NCBI GenBank assembly: GCA_023433755.1
Contig: JAEYUA010000298.1
Coordinates: 1 to 20,520 of the forward strand
From: Bacteroidota bacterium
GTDB lineage: Bacteria; Bacteroidota; Bacteroidia; Chitinophagales; Chitinophagaceae
Direction of reading: 5' to 3'
DNA length: 20,520 nucleotides
Shown here: one piece after another, positions 1 through 7,794 of the stretch
How positions within the stretch are numbered: position 1 is the first letter of the stretch
How the letters are laid out: every line of letters begins with the position of its first letter
Notes under the pieces: generated by a model
The model's database searches: none
Told to the model about the DNA's origin: nothing
Seen by the model: only the letters and a program-made list of their open reading frames with translations
Position numbers and translations under genes: made by a program

Positions 1-26
1 GCTTAAGACTTTCGTACTTTAAATAC

Positions 27-2300
27 ATGAAAGAGCCGCCCGGCCCAATTCCGGCTATACCTTTCCGTTATACTTTCTTTCAGAAGGTGAATGATGTTAC
101 CAGAACCCTGCGTGGCATCTGGCTGATCCTCCTGTTCAACCTCCTGGCCATCTTTGCTTTTTTGATAGCTCCGCAGGGAGCCGATGTTTTACTGTCCATA
201 ACCGAAGACGCTGCGGCAAGTTTCCAGGTGATGCCGCTGCTCTGGCTAATGGTTGCCTTGTTTTTCTGGAGTATCGCATCCGAGTTTTGTACAAGATTCA
301 TCATTTACCTCACCGATAATTCCGGCCGTTCACTCGCGCCTCAAAGAGTGATCTTCCGTAAAAAAATCCAGGGGGTGCTTTCGAGAATATTTTTATTTCT
401 GCCAGTCACCATCCTCTTCTGTGCTTTTATCAGGGCCTGGCTTTTTAACTGGAAGGATTTTAATACCGGCACCATCATGCTGGCCTTCATGACCATACTT
501 TTTATCCTGCTGGTGATGGCCTTGGTTTTATACCTGCTGTACATGAGGGACGGCATTAAAAACTTCACAAAAAAATACCCCGCATTTGGCTGGCTGCACA
601 TCAGTGAGAGCGAGCGGCAATGGGTGAATAAACTTTATGGAATCCTCAATGACGTAAGGGTTGACATACCCGTTAAGGAGGAAGCCTCCGCTCTAAAAGA
701 CCTGCCCCGCGAGATCTCCCTACCCAATGGTATGAAACTTCCGGAGGCTTTCATTCCCTATGCACAAAATCCCATAAGAGAGGAGAACCTTGATATCTGG
801 ATGTTCAGGATCCCGCTTTCTTTTTATCCCTGTCTGAGAAAACAACTGTTCTATCTTTCCCTGTCAGCCGTTTTTTTTATCCTGCTGTTTGCCTTCCTGC
901 CGGCAGAAGCCTACATGTTTTTTGGCGCGGCATCACTGATCTGCCTGGCCTTTGGCTGCTGGCAGGTGGTATTCATCATCATTCATTTTTGCGACAAGGC
1001 ACAACGGAAAATTCCCGTGCGGCTTATTTTACTCTTATTATTCGTGGTGAGTAGTTTTTATAACCGTGATCATCCTGTCCGTGTACTATCATCCTCCACA
1101 GTCCAAAGGCCTCCACTGCAAACCCATTTTGATGAATGGCTGAAGGCGCTGGCTGCTGACAGCATAAATGAGTCAAAAATTCAGCCACCATATCGGAAAG
1201 GTTCATTTAGAGATACCATACCAGTTGTTTTTGTGGCTGCTGAAGGTGGCGCCCTCCGCACGGGAGCTTTCACTTCAATGATCCTTTCCAAACTTTCTGA
1301 CCAATACCCTTTATTTCCGGACTATATCTATTGTTACAGCGGTGTTTCCGGTGGCACGCTGGGCTCCAATTTTTTTAATACCACTTACATCAGCAAACAG
1401 AATGGTGATACCGCCAGTTATGCTGTTGCTACCAAAAAATTCTTTGGCACAGATTTTCTGGCGGCGGCTACCGGTAAGCTGGTGTTTGGTGAGATCATCA
1501 ATTATTTTATTCCCTGGCATATTCCCGTTTTCGACAGGGCCATTGCACTGGAAAAAGCATGGGAGTCCGGCGAGCACCAGGCGCAGGGTAATATTCTTTC
1601 AGGATCGTTCAGCATTACTAACCATCAAAGGATGCCTGCTGTTTTTATCAATACCACCGAAGCAGAGAGCGGGCTACAATGCATCTGGAGTAATGTTTCA
1701 CTGGATTCACTCACCCTGGGCCGCCAAAGAGATCTGGCCCGGCGTTCGGGTATTGATCTCCGTTACAGTACAGCCATCAATCTCAGTACCCGGTTTCCGC
1801 TGGTTTCCCCGGGAGCTACCATATTTTATGCTGATGGTGGAGTAAAGGAGCGAAAACATTTTGTTGATGGAGGTTATTTCGAAAATACCGGTGCGGAAAC
1901 CCTGCTGGAAGTGATGAAGTTGCTGAAACTGGAGAATAAAAAAGTAAAACCTTATGTGCTGCAGTTCAATTTCGCTGATGACGACAGTACCATTACCCCA
2001 ACCAGTATCAAAAAATTCAGTGAAGTAATGGAGATCATTGGAGCCATCTATAACACCCGATCGGGCAGGTCAAATATTTCCCAGGCTTACCTGGAGCAAT
2101 ATGTAAGATCACTGAATGGAGAATTCATCTCGCTGAACCTTAGTCTGAATACCAAACAGTTTCCTATGAGCTGGATACTGAGTAATACAGCCATGGACAG
2201 ACTGAATGATGCCATTGATGATATGGTGAAGCCGGTCATCACTGATACGAGTGATGTGGTGGATAAGAGAAAACTGCATCGGTTGTTTGTGTATGATTGA
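27..2300 (+). CDS. Membrane-anchored patatin-like phospholipase family protein
   Basis: This 757-residue protein has a membrane N-terminal half and a patatin-like acyl-hydrolase C-terminal half. About four hydrophobic segments lie between residues 28 and 172, and two or three more between about 270 and 350. The patatin signature follows in order: a glycine-rich oxyanion loop EGGALRTG (from E406), the nucleophile elbow GVSGG with Ser441, and the catalytic-dyad Asp614 in VDGGYFENTGA. Patatin-like proteins hydrolyse acyl esters of membrane lipids through this Ser-Asp dyad. The substrate and the side of the membrane that is acted on cannot be read from the sequence. The ATG at 27 is the first start in the open frame, with only 26 upstream bases visible, so an upstream partner cannot be excluded. 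The 3' neighbour is separated by repeats, so it looks monocistronic. I am sure of the patatin domain and less sure of the exact topology. Confidence 0.85.
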   Translation: MKEPPGPIPAIPFRYTFFQKVNDVTRTLRGIWLILLFNLLAIFAFLIAPQGADVLLSITEDAAASFQVMPLLWLMVALFFWSIASEFCTRFIIYLTDNSGRSLAPQRVIFRKKIQGVLSRIFLFLPVTILFCAFIRAWLFNWKDFNTGTIMLAFMTILFILLVMALVLYLLYMRDGIKNFTKKYPAFGWLHISESERQWVNKLYGILNDVRVDIPVKEEASALKDLPREISLPNGMKLPEAFIPYAQNPIREENLDIWMFRIPLSFYPCLRKQLFYLSLSAVFFILLFAFLPAEAYMFFGAASLICLAFGCWQVVFIIIHFCDKAQRKIPVRLILLLLFVVSSFYNRDHPVRVLSSSTVQRPPLQTHFDEWLKALAADSINESKIQPPYRKGSFRDTIPVVFVAAEGGALRTGAFTSMILSKLSDQYPLFPDYIYCYSGVSGGTLGSNFFNTTYISKQNGDTASYAVATKKFFGTDFLAAATGKLVFGEIINYFIPWHIPVFDRAIALEKAWESGEHQAQGNILSGSFSITNHQRMPAVFINTTEAESGLQCIWSNVSLDSLTLGRQRDLARRSGIDLRYSTAINLSTRFPLVSPGATIFYADGGVKERKHFVDGGYFENTGAETLLEVMKLLKLENKKVKPYVLQFNFADDDSTITPTSIKKFSEVMEIIGAIYNTRSGRSNISQAYLEQYVRSLNGEFISLNLSLNTKQFPMSWILSNTAMDRLNDAIDDMVKPVITDTSDVVDKRKLHRLFVYD

Positions 2301-2326
2301 AAGTCAAAAGGCAAAAGGCAGAAGTC

Positions 2327-2394
2327 GTGAGGCGTGAGGCGTGAGGCGTGAGGCGTGAGACGTGAGACGTGAATCGTGAATCGTGAGGCGTGAG
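2327..2394. repeat. Heptamer tandem repeat, unit GTGAGGC
   Basis: About 9.7 head-to-tail copies of a 7-bp unit: four GTGAGGC, two GTGAGAC, two GTGAATC, one GTGAGGC and a partial GTGAG. The unit length is strictly 7, so the array shifts reading frame at each copy. It starts 27 bp after the patatin stop codon. Minus-strand open frames across it are repeat translations, not genes. Confidence 0.9.
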
Positions 2395-2396
2395 AA

Positions 2397-2487
2397 TTTA
2401 ACCGCAAAGGAAGCAAAGGAGAGCAAAGGGCGCAAAGTTATCTCTGCGTAATCTCTTTTTTCTCTTTTTCTCTGCGGTAAAAGAACT
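2397..2487. repeat. Dispersed intergenic repeat with GCAAAG units and inverted ends
   Basis: The left end, TTTAACCGCA at 2397, and the right end, TGCGGTAAAA at 2473-2482, are inverted copies with one mismatch. Between them lie four GCAAAG units followed by a pyrimidine-rich stretch. The 20 bases at 2468-2487 recur exactly at 8890-8909, and CTCTGCG-x-AATCTC at 2442-2455 recurs at 8759-8772 with one change. This is therefore a repeat family with at least two members in the window. Confidence 0.75.
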
Positions 2488-2509
2488 ATCAAGCCTTTGA
2501 GGCACAAAG

Positions 2510-2554
2510 GCCAATGGCCAATAGCCAATAGCCAATAGCTATAAGCTATTAGCC
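2510..2554. repeat. GCCAATR heptamer repeat ending in a palindrome
   Basis: One GCCAATG and three GCCAATA units (2510-2537) run into the palindrome AATAGCT-ATA-AGCTATT (2534-2550). The same heptamer recurs at 10275-10304, and a degenerate form (GCCATTA, GCCGTTA) is at 8727-8743. It fills the rest of the gap before the putative regulatory array. Confidence 0.8.
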
Positions 2555-2573
2555 CTCCCTGGCGACAACTCTG

Positions 2574-2634
2574 TTAACACTCCGGTAACATTGCCTTCAT
2601 CATTCCTTAATACTCCCGTAACATTCCCATCACA
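2574..2634 (+). promoter_or_regulatory. 11-bp periodic direct-repeat array, Pho-box-like
   Basis: Six hexamers are spaced exactly 11 bp apart: TTAACA (2574), GTAACA (2585), TTCATC (2596), TTAATA (2607), GTAACA (2618) and ATCACA (2629). The first five spacers are also alike (CTCCG, TTGCC, ATTCC, CTCCC, TTCCC). Head-to-tail repeats with an 11-bp period are the binding mode of PhoB/PhoP/OmpR-family response regulators, and TTAACA-like units are typical of PhoP boxes in Firmicutes. The array ends 9 bp before GTCATTTG (2644-2651), a weak match to the Bacteroidota -7 element TAnnTTTG, and 32 bp before the receptor ATG. The periodicity is seen directly. The assignment to phosphate control is inference. 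Confidence 0.5.
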
Positions 2635-2666
2635 GTAGAGCTGGTCATTTGCAGAAACTTTTACAA

Positions 2667-5453
2667 ATGCAATTGCGCCTGTTGATCCTGATTCTTTTTA
2701 CCGGTTTAAGTTTCTCATCATTTGCCCAGGGAAGGCTCACGGGTAAAGTGATCAATGAAAAACAGGAACCGCTTCCAGGTGTAACTGTTAGTGTGGAAGG
2801 CAGCAACCAAACGGCACTGACAAATGTTGATGGCAGTTTCTCCTTAAACCTGGAAGTCGGACCATACTATACGCTTCTTGTTTCTTCCATAGGCTATGCC
2901 AGTAAAAAAATCACAGATGTTGTTTTGAAAAACGGGCAAAACAATGAAATAACCATCGTTCTCCAGCCGGTTGCCCGGACCCAGGATGAAGTACTGATCC
3001 GCACTGTTTCCAGGAGGCAGGAAAATACAACAGCCCTTATCAGCTTCCAGAAAAACAATACAGCCCTCTCGAGTGGGATTGCCGCTGATTTTATTAAACG
3101 CACGCCCGACAGGAATACCGGGGAGGTTCTGAAAAGGGTGAGCGGGGCATCTATACAGGATAATAAATACGTAGTGGTGCGCGGCCTCAGTGACCGTTAT
3201 AACCAGGCACTGATCAATGGAGCGTCCATGCCCAGTTCGGAACCGGACAGGAAGGCCTTTTCATTTGATATGATCCCTTCCTCGATGATTGACAACATCA
3301 TTGTTAACAAAACCGCCACACCAGATCTTCCAGGAGAATTTGCAGGAGGATTGGTGCAGATCAATACAAAAGATATCCCGGTTCAGAATTTTCTTACCGT
3401 TGGTTTTTCGGCGGGTTATATTTCACAGTCAACCTTCAGGGATTTCACCAGCAATCCCCGCAACAGTAGGGACTGGCTGGGCTTCGATGACGGAACAAGA
3501 TCCCTTCCTGCTATTCCATCTACAACGGGTTACAGAAGTCTGAGTGATGAAAAAAAGATTGAAATGAGTCGTTTGTTTGCCGGTGATGTATATGCAGAAC
3601 AAACACGGAAGGCTGCACCTATCACTACATTCAATCTTACCTGGGGAAATGTTTCAAAATTCAGGAATGGAGGACGTTTTGGAACCATCATTTCCCTTTA
3701 TCACAGGCAGGGAATGATCGTGTATGATGACGTGGAGCGGGGACGCTTTGAACAGGTGCGTACACCCATCTTCACCGGTAGTGAAATCCAGAATAAATAT
3801 TCAGTAAATGCAGGCGGGCTTTTAAACTTCACTTATGTGAAAGGTAAACACAAGATCTCTTTCAAAAACCTTTTCAACCAGTTGTTTGAAGATAATTATT
3901 ACACCCGTACCCTTAACAATACAGGCCGCCTCCAGGAGGTTTCCCTCCGCTCATCCTTCCTCAACCAGCGGTCACTTTACAGTGGCCAGCTGGAAGGCGA
4001 GCATACCATATCCAGGTCCGGGGCCAGATTCAGTTGGAATGGCAACCTTTCACATAACTATAAAACCCAACCGGATTTTCGTACCGCTCAATATGTGAGA
4101 AGCCTGTCCGATCCTAACGGTACCTTCGAAATGGATGACGATGATACCCGCCGTTTTTATTCTTCACTGAAAGATTATACCGCAGGTTTTTCCGGGTCCC
4201 TGCAATTACCTTTCGAGTTGGGCGGCATCAAACAGGTGTTAAAGCTCGGTGGCGGATCAACGCTCAGGTTCCGTGAATTCAATGCAAGGGTGTTCAGATA
4301 CCGGCCCGCATCTTCCCATACAGATATCAGTATTCCATTTGACCAGGCTTTCCTTCAAAACAATATCAATGGCAATGGATTATTCCTGGATGAGCAGACC
4401 CAGAATACAGACAGGTACCAGGGAATCTCAGCCCTGAATTCAGGTTACATTATGTTCGATAATAAGATCGGTGAAAAACTCAGAGCTGTGTGGGGATTGA
4501 GAGCAGAATTTTTTGAACAGTTTCTTTCTTCCCGTGACCTTTCTTTGAAAAGGATTATTGTCAATACAGAAAAATGGGATTTTCTTCCTTCTGCCAATTT
4601 CACTTATACCATCAATCCCAGGAACCAGTTGCGTTTGTCAGGTTCCAAAACTGTCGGCCGTCCTGAGTTCAGGGAAATTGCACCGTTCCAGTTTTTCGAC
4701 TATGAACAGATCTGGGGTGTAAGCGGGGAAACCACTCTGAAAAGAACCAGCATCCTGAACGGAGACCTTCGTTACGAATTTTATCCTGCCGCCGGTGAGA
4801 TCATATCCGTTGGTGTCCTTGCCAAAAAGTTCACCAATCCCATTGAGTTGCGTATGGATGCGGGCAGCAATGGTGACAGGTGGTTATTCAATTATGCAAA
4901 TGCTGAGCAGGCATTTTTATACGGGGCTGAATTTGAAATCAGGAAAGACCTGGATTTCATCAGTGAGCGCTTCAACAAATTGACATTCATCGGCAACCTT
5001 ACCTGGCTCAAATCGCAGGTAACCCTGGCCACTGAGCAGGCTTCAGGACAAAAGATCGAGCAGGACCGGCCTTTGTATGGACAATCTCCCTACCTCCTGA
5101 ACGCGGGATTCCAGTATAATGGTGAAAGCTGGAATACATCTGTATTATACAACCGTATTGGTCCAAGGCTTTACCTGGTAGGAGATCCGCAGGGAGCCGG
5201 GTTTTATGATGTATATGAACGTTCGCGCAACCTGCTGGACCTGCAATTGTCTAAAAAAGTTTTTAGCCAGAAGGGCGAATGGAAACTCACCATTTCAGAC
5301 CTGCTCAATAACCGTTACGCTTTTTATGATAATCCTTCAGCTAAGCCAGGTTATGATTTCGAAAGTGGTGACAGGATCAATTATTCCTATAGCCCGGGTA
5401 CTACCGTAACAATAGGATTCGCATATGATTTCAGTCTAAAAACAAAAAAATAA
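2667..5453 (+). CDS. TonB-dependent outer membrane receptor with CarboxypepD_reg-like N-terminus
   Basis: TonB-dependent receptors import substrates across the outer membrane using TonB/ExbBD energy. From the ATG at 2667 the protein has 928 residues: a signal peptide (MQLRLLILILFTGLSFSSFA), a CarboxypepD_reg-like beta-sandwich of about 80 residues (GKVINEKQEPLPGVTVSVEG, then VDGSFSL and SIGY), and a plug domain holding VVVRGLSDRYNQALINGASM and PGEFAGGLVQINTKD. A long C-terminal barrel ends in VTIGFAYDFSLKTKK. A TTG 18 bp upstream would add six residues, but the ATG gives a cleaner signal peptide. No SusD homologue follows, so it is not a SusCD pair; a beta-helix lipoprotein follows after 26 bp instead. 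The substrate is unknown. The array at 2574-2634 suggests response-regulator control. Confidence 0.88.
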   Translation: MQLRLLILILFTGLSFSSFAQGRLTGKVINEKQEPLPGVTVSVEGSNQTALTNVDGSFSLNLEVGPYYTLLVSSIGYASKKITDVVLKNGQNNEITIVLQPVARTQDEVLIRTVSRRQENTTALISFQKNNTALSSGIAADFIKRTPDRNTGEVLKRVSGASIQDNKYVVVRGLSDRYNQALINGASMPSSEPDRKAFSFDMIPSSMIDNIIVNKTATPDLPGEFAGGLVQINTKDIPVQNFLTVGFSAGYISQSTFRDFTSNPRNSRDWLGFDDGTRSLPAIPSTTGYRSLSDEKKIEMSRLFAGDVYAEQTRKAAPITTFNLTWGNVSKFRNGGRFGTIISLYHRQGMIVYDDVERGRFEQVRTPIFTGSEIQNKYSVNAGGLLNFTYVKGKHKISFKNLFNQLFEDNYYTRTLNNTGRLQEVSLRSSFLNQRSLYSGQLEGEHTISRSGARFSWNGNLSHNYKTQPDFRTAQYVRSLSDPNGTFEMDDDDTRRFYSSLKDYTAGFSGSLQLPFELGGIKQVLKLGGGSTLRFREFNARVFRYRPASSHTDISIPFDQAFLQNNINGNGLFLDEQTQNTDRYQGISALNSGYIMFDNKIGEKLRAVWGLRAEFFEQFLSSRDLSLKRIIVNTEKWDFLPSANFTYTINPRNQLRLSGSKTVGRPEFREIAPFQFFDYEQIWGVSGETTLKRTSILNGDLRYEFYPAAGEIISVGVLAKKFTNPIELRMDAGSNGDRWLFNYANAEQAFLYGAEFEIRKDLDFISERFNKLTFIGNLTWLKSQVTLATEQASGQKIEQDRPLYGQSPYLLNAGFQYNGESWNTSVLYNRIGPRLYLVGDPQGAGFYDVYERSRNLLDLQLSKKVFSQKGEWKLTISDLLNNRYAFYDNPSAKPGYDFESGDRINYSYSPGTTVTIGFAYDFSLKTKK

Positions 5454-5479
5454 TAAGAAGCCGACTAAAAGAAAAAATT

Positions 5480-6844
5480 ATGAATAAGATGAAACATTAT
5501 TTACTGGCAGCGATGATGGGTCTTTCACTGGCCTCCTGTGTTAAGGTTAATTTTAATGATGGTGATGGTGGAAACACGGGTAGCAATCCTGATGATCCGA
5601 ATGTAACGAGGGTGCTTACAGGTTCTTATGAAAGGGACATCGTTCTTACAGGCGGAGTCTACACCATTAAAGGGTATGTTTACTTTACCAATGGTACCAG
5701 TTTTAATATTCCGAAAGGAACAATCCTTAAAAGTGATGTAAGCCAGAAAGGCGCGATCATAATTGAGCGCGGTGCTAAGATTGAAGCGCTGGGAACGGCT
5801 GCAGAACCAATTGTATTTACTTCAGGAAAACCTGCGGGCTCGCGTAACCGCGGCGACTGGGGTGGTATTATTATCCTTGGCAATGCCCCAACCAACAGGC
5901 CTTTATCACCGGCTCCACTTGTAGAAGGTGGTGTTGACAGGAGATATGGCGGTACCAATACTGCTGATAATTCCGGCACCATGCGTTATGTTCGAATTGA
6001 ATATGCCGGTATCGCGGCTGAACCAGGTTCCGAGATCAATGGACTTACACTTGGAGGCGTTGGATCAGGAACTACCCTGGAATACATACAGGTTTCTTAT
6101 GGTAATGATGATGCTTTTGAATTTTTTGGAGGCACTGTGAATGCGAAATACCTGGTATCCTACGCTTCATCTGATGATGATCTTGATTTTGATTTTGGTT
6201 ATACCGGCAAGATCCAGTTCGCGGTAGTTCAACGCCGTCCCGAAATTGCAGATACAGATGCGGGTAATGGTGTGGAAGCTGATAATGATGGTACAGGTAC
6301 ATCGGCCACTCCATTTACAAAACCAATACTTTCCAATATTACCTGGATCGGGCCCAATGGAGCTCCCAATACCGATGCCAACCTGAATTTTGCCAACAGG
6401 TGGAGAAGGGCAGTAAGGTTTGAAATTCATAATTCGATCATGATGGGTTTTCCTAAGGGTGGTTTTTCACTGGAAAGTGCGGCTACTGCAGAAGCATTTA
6501 ATACAGATGCATCGGTTTTCAAAAACAACCTGGTACATGCCCTGGTAAGTCCTTATAAAGTAGATGCTACGGCTGGCGCGGTGATCACTGCCGCTCAATT
6601 ACAGGCCAAGGCGGAAGCAAATGGAACTGTTACCTATGCAAACGCCAGTGATATCATGCTGGAAGCTCCCTTCAACTGGGATGCACCCAACTATCTTCCT
6701 AAAGCAGGATCACCAGCCCTGGCAGGTGCATCTTTCACGGGCCTGGATCCATTTTTCACAAGTGTAACACACCGCGGTGCATTTGGCACTAATAACTGGA
6801 CAAACGGTTGGGCTAATTTCAATCCGCAGAACAATGCCTATTGA
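5480..6844 (+). CDS. Secreted lipoprotein with predicted beta-helix fold
   Basis: This 454-residue protein starts with a lipoprotein signal whose lipobox is LASC, giving an acylated Cys20. An acidic Gly/Asn/Asp-rich spacer follows, then strand-and-turn rungs typical of right-handed beta-helices: a region around TGGVYTIKGYVYFTNG, IPKGTILKS, AAEPIVFTSGKPAG, RGDWGGIIILGNAP, MRYVRIEYAG, LEYIQVSYGNDDAFEFFGG and a DDDLDFDFG segment. The acidic loops could bind calcium or another cation. It sits 26 bp behind the receptor and is probably cotranscribed. I infer that it is a surface partner that captures or processes the receptor's ligand. Homologues of this type often carry uninformative or misleading database names, so I give no enzymatic function. 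The 3' end overlaps the next start codon by 11 bases. Confidence 0.78.
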   Translation: MNKMKHYLLAAMMGLSLASCVKVNFNDGDGGNTGSNPDDPNVTRVLTGSYERDIVLTGGVYTIKGYVYFTNGTSFNIPKGTILKSDVSQKGAIIIERGAKIEALGTAAEPIVFTSGKPAGSRNRGDWGGIIILGNAPTNRPLSPAPLVEGGVDRRYGGTNTADNSGTMRYVRIEYAGIAAEPGSEINGLTLGGVGSGTTLEYIQVSYGNDDAFEFFGGTVNAKYLVSYASSDDDLDFDFGYTGKIQFAVVQRRPEIADTDAGNGVEADNDGTGTSATPFTKPILSNITWIGPNGAPNTDANLNFANRWRRAVRFEIHNSIMMGFPKGGFSLESAATAEAFNTDASVFKNNLVHALVSPYKVDATAGAVITAAQLQAKAEANGTVTYANASDIMLEAPFNWDAPNYLPKAGSPALAGASFTGLDPFFTSVTHRGAFGTNNWTNGWANFNPQNNAY

Positions 6845-7394
6845 TGGTAAACTGCAAATATTTAGAAGCCGTTTCCATAAGAAACGGCTTCATTCATCGA
6901 GTACATTATTGTTTTTGATCTCCATGTATGTGATGATCGCACCATCCTGCAAGAGTGCTGAAGACGACAATAAAAAAGCAGCCGGTCCTGTTGTTACCAT
7001 TAATACTTTTTCAGGGCAGGAACCGGCGTTGATGAATGTGGATAGTATTGTGATCATTATATATGATGATTCAATAGATGATTCCCTTCGTTATTCAAGG
7101 TATTACCAGTTTACTTCAACTTCGGACCTTGAGGTATTGGATATGCTGCGTGAACACTGGAAACAGCAGCCAACAATTACTGATACTTTAAGACCTTGCC
7201 GATCGCAGGGTAAGTTGCAGTTGTTTGTGAATGATAACCCGGTTAAGACCGTTTATTATGCGGATAAGGAAGGAGGCTGCAAATACTTATACTTCATCAG
7301 GGATGGCTTGTTTTATTATTTTGAAACAGGGATTGAATTCAATGGCTACCTGGCAGAAGTTCGGAAAAAGTTTCAGCAGGAGCAGTCAAAATAA
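6834..7394 (+). CDS. Small putative lipoprotein, third gene of the receptor operon
   Basis: This is a 186-residue protein of unrecognised family. I choose the ATG at 6834, which overlaps the previous gene's stop by 11 bases. That start gives a long n-region containing RSRFHKKRLH, a hydrophobic stretch (TLLFLISMYVMIA) and a lipobox-like PSC with Cys39. Later in-frame starts give an implausibly short signal without basic residues. The mature part is acidic (DDSIDDSLRYSRYYQF) and has two more cysteines (in TLRPCRSQG and EGGCKYLYF) that could form a disulfide. Such a gene behind a receptor and a surface lipoprotein could be an accessory binding or assembly factor, which is inference. An 11-bp hairpin lies inside the first codons. 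Confidence 0.68.
   Translation: MPIDGKLQIFRSRFHKKRLHSSSTLLFLISMYVMIAPSCKSAEDDNKKAAGPVVTINTFSGQEPALMNVDSIVIIIYDDSIDDSLRYSRYYQFTSTSDLEVLDMLREHWKQQPTITDTLRPCRSQGKLQLFVNDNPVKTVYYADKEGGCKYLYFIRDGLFYYFETGIEFNGYLAEVRKKFQQEQSK
6865..6891 (+). terminator. Perfect 11-bp hairpin after the beta-helix gene
   Basis: GAAGCCGTTTC (6865-6875) and GAAACGGCTTC (6881-6891) pair perfectly around a CATAA loop, 20 bp after the beta-helix stop codon. No immediate T-run follows; ATTATTGTTTTT appears about 15 bases later. It overlaps codons 11-20 of the next gene. It may therefore be a partial terminator, an attenuator or an RNA processing and stability hairpin. Confidence 0.5.
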
Positions 7395-7395
7395 A

Positions 7396-7415
7396 CCCGG
7401 TGTGAAAACACCGGG
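7396..7415. terminator. Bidirectional intrinsic terminator
   Basis: CCCGGTGT and ACACCGGG form a perfect 8-bp stem closed by a GAAA tetraloop, one base past the lipoprotein stop codon on the plus strand. Read on the minus strand, the stem is followed by TTTATTTT, so it looks strongest as the terminator of the small minus-strand genes at 7452-7775. It separates two converging transcription units. Confidence 0.75.
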
Positions 7416-7451
7416 AATGTACACATGAGAAGTAAAATATTTGGTTGTGTA

Positions 7452-7595
7452 TTAATGATTATTGTATAATAACACCAGGCCTTCATTGATTTTGATATAA
7501 CAAAGAATTACGAAAACTACCATGGCGGTTATAATACAGAGTTGATAAATTCTTTGGATTCTTACGGGCCTTCTTTCCATCCATTTCCTGATCAT
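7452..7595 (-). CDS. Small single-helix membrane protein, 47 aa
   Basis: This is a complete 47-codon frame from ATG to TAA. It has a strongly basic amphipathic N-terminus (MIRKWMERRPVRIQR), one hydrophobic helix (LCIITAMVVFVILCYI) and a short polar tail ending in LLYNNH. This is the layout of a positive-inside, single-span inner membrane protein. It lies 69 bp downstream of another tiny membrane gene on the same strand and about 36 bp before a hairpin that has a T-run on this strand. Those neighbours support genuine minus-strand transcription. No family is recognised and there is no strong ribosome binding site, so the call rests on composition and context. Confidence 0.5.
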   Translation of the reverse strand: MIRKWMERRPVRIQRIYQLCIITAMVVFVILCYIKINEGLVLLYNNH

Positions 7596-7664
7596 GCCAC
7601 TAAGAAAGACCAGGCATGTTAATTCAATATCATGGGAATGTTACCAGTGTATGAACTGGAAATA

Positions 7665-7775
7665 TCAGATAGCGCCGAAAATATAAACCAACAGGAAAAA
7701 TACAAGGAATAATCCCACACAGGCCAGTACGGCGGAATGTTCACGGATGAAATACCTGTAATTCATAAAGTTCAT
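7665..7775 (-). CDS. Small single-helix membrane protein, 36 aa
   Basis: This is a complete 36-codon frame with the N-terminus MNFMNYRYFIREHSA, then one long hydrophobic helix (VLACVGLFLVFFLLVYIFGA), ending ATC TGA. An AAGG lies about 10 bases before the ATG and could serve as a ribosome binding site; a second ATG at codon 4 is an alternative start. It is the first gene of a likely two-gene minus-strand unit with the 47-residue gene. Twenty bases upstream lies a near-perfect 24-bp palindrome. Single-span proteins of this size often modulate larger membrane complexes, but nothing here identifies the partner. Confidence 0.5.
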   Translation of the reverse strand: MNFMNYRYFIREHSAVLACVGLFLVFFLLVYIFGAI

Positions 7776-7794
7776 TTTAATTGCCTTGTTTTAG

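Noticed and set aside
1342..1845. Long alternative plus-strand open frame (167 codons) inside the patatin gene
   Set aside because: It lies in another frame across the catalytic core of the patatin domain, has no family motifs and reads as a Pro/Arg-rich shadow.
2087..2528. Minus-strand open frames with SRLTPHASRLTPH-type peptides
   Set aside because: They are translations of the GTGAGGC and GCAAAG repeats and of the 3' end of the patatin gene.
2649..2666. TTG start for the TonB receptor
   Set aside because: It adds only MQKLLQ before an ATG that already gives a standard signal peptide, and it overlaps a possible -7 element.
6072..6430. Minus-strand His/Ile-rich open frames inside the beta-helix gene
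   Set aside because: They are the complement of Asp/Asn-rich codons in a well-supported plus-strand gene.
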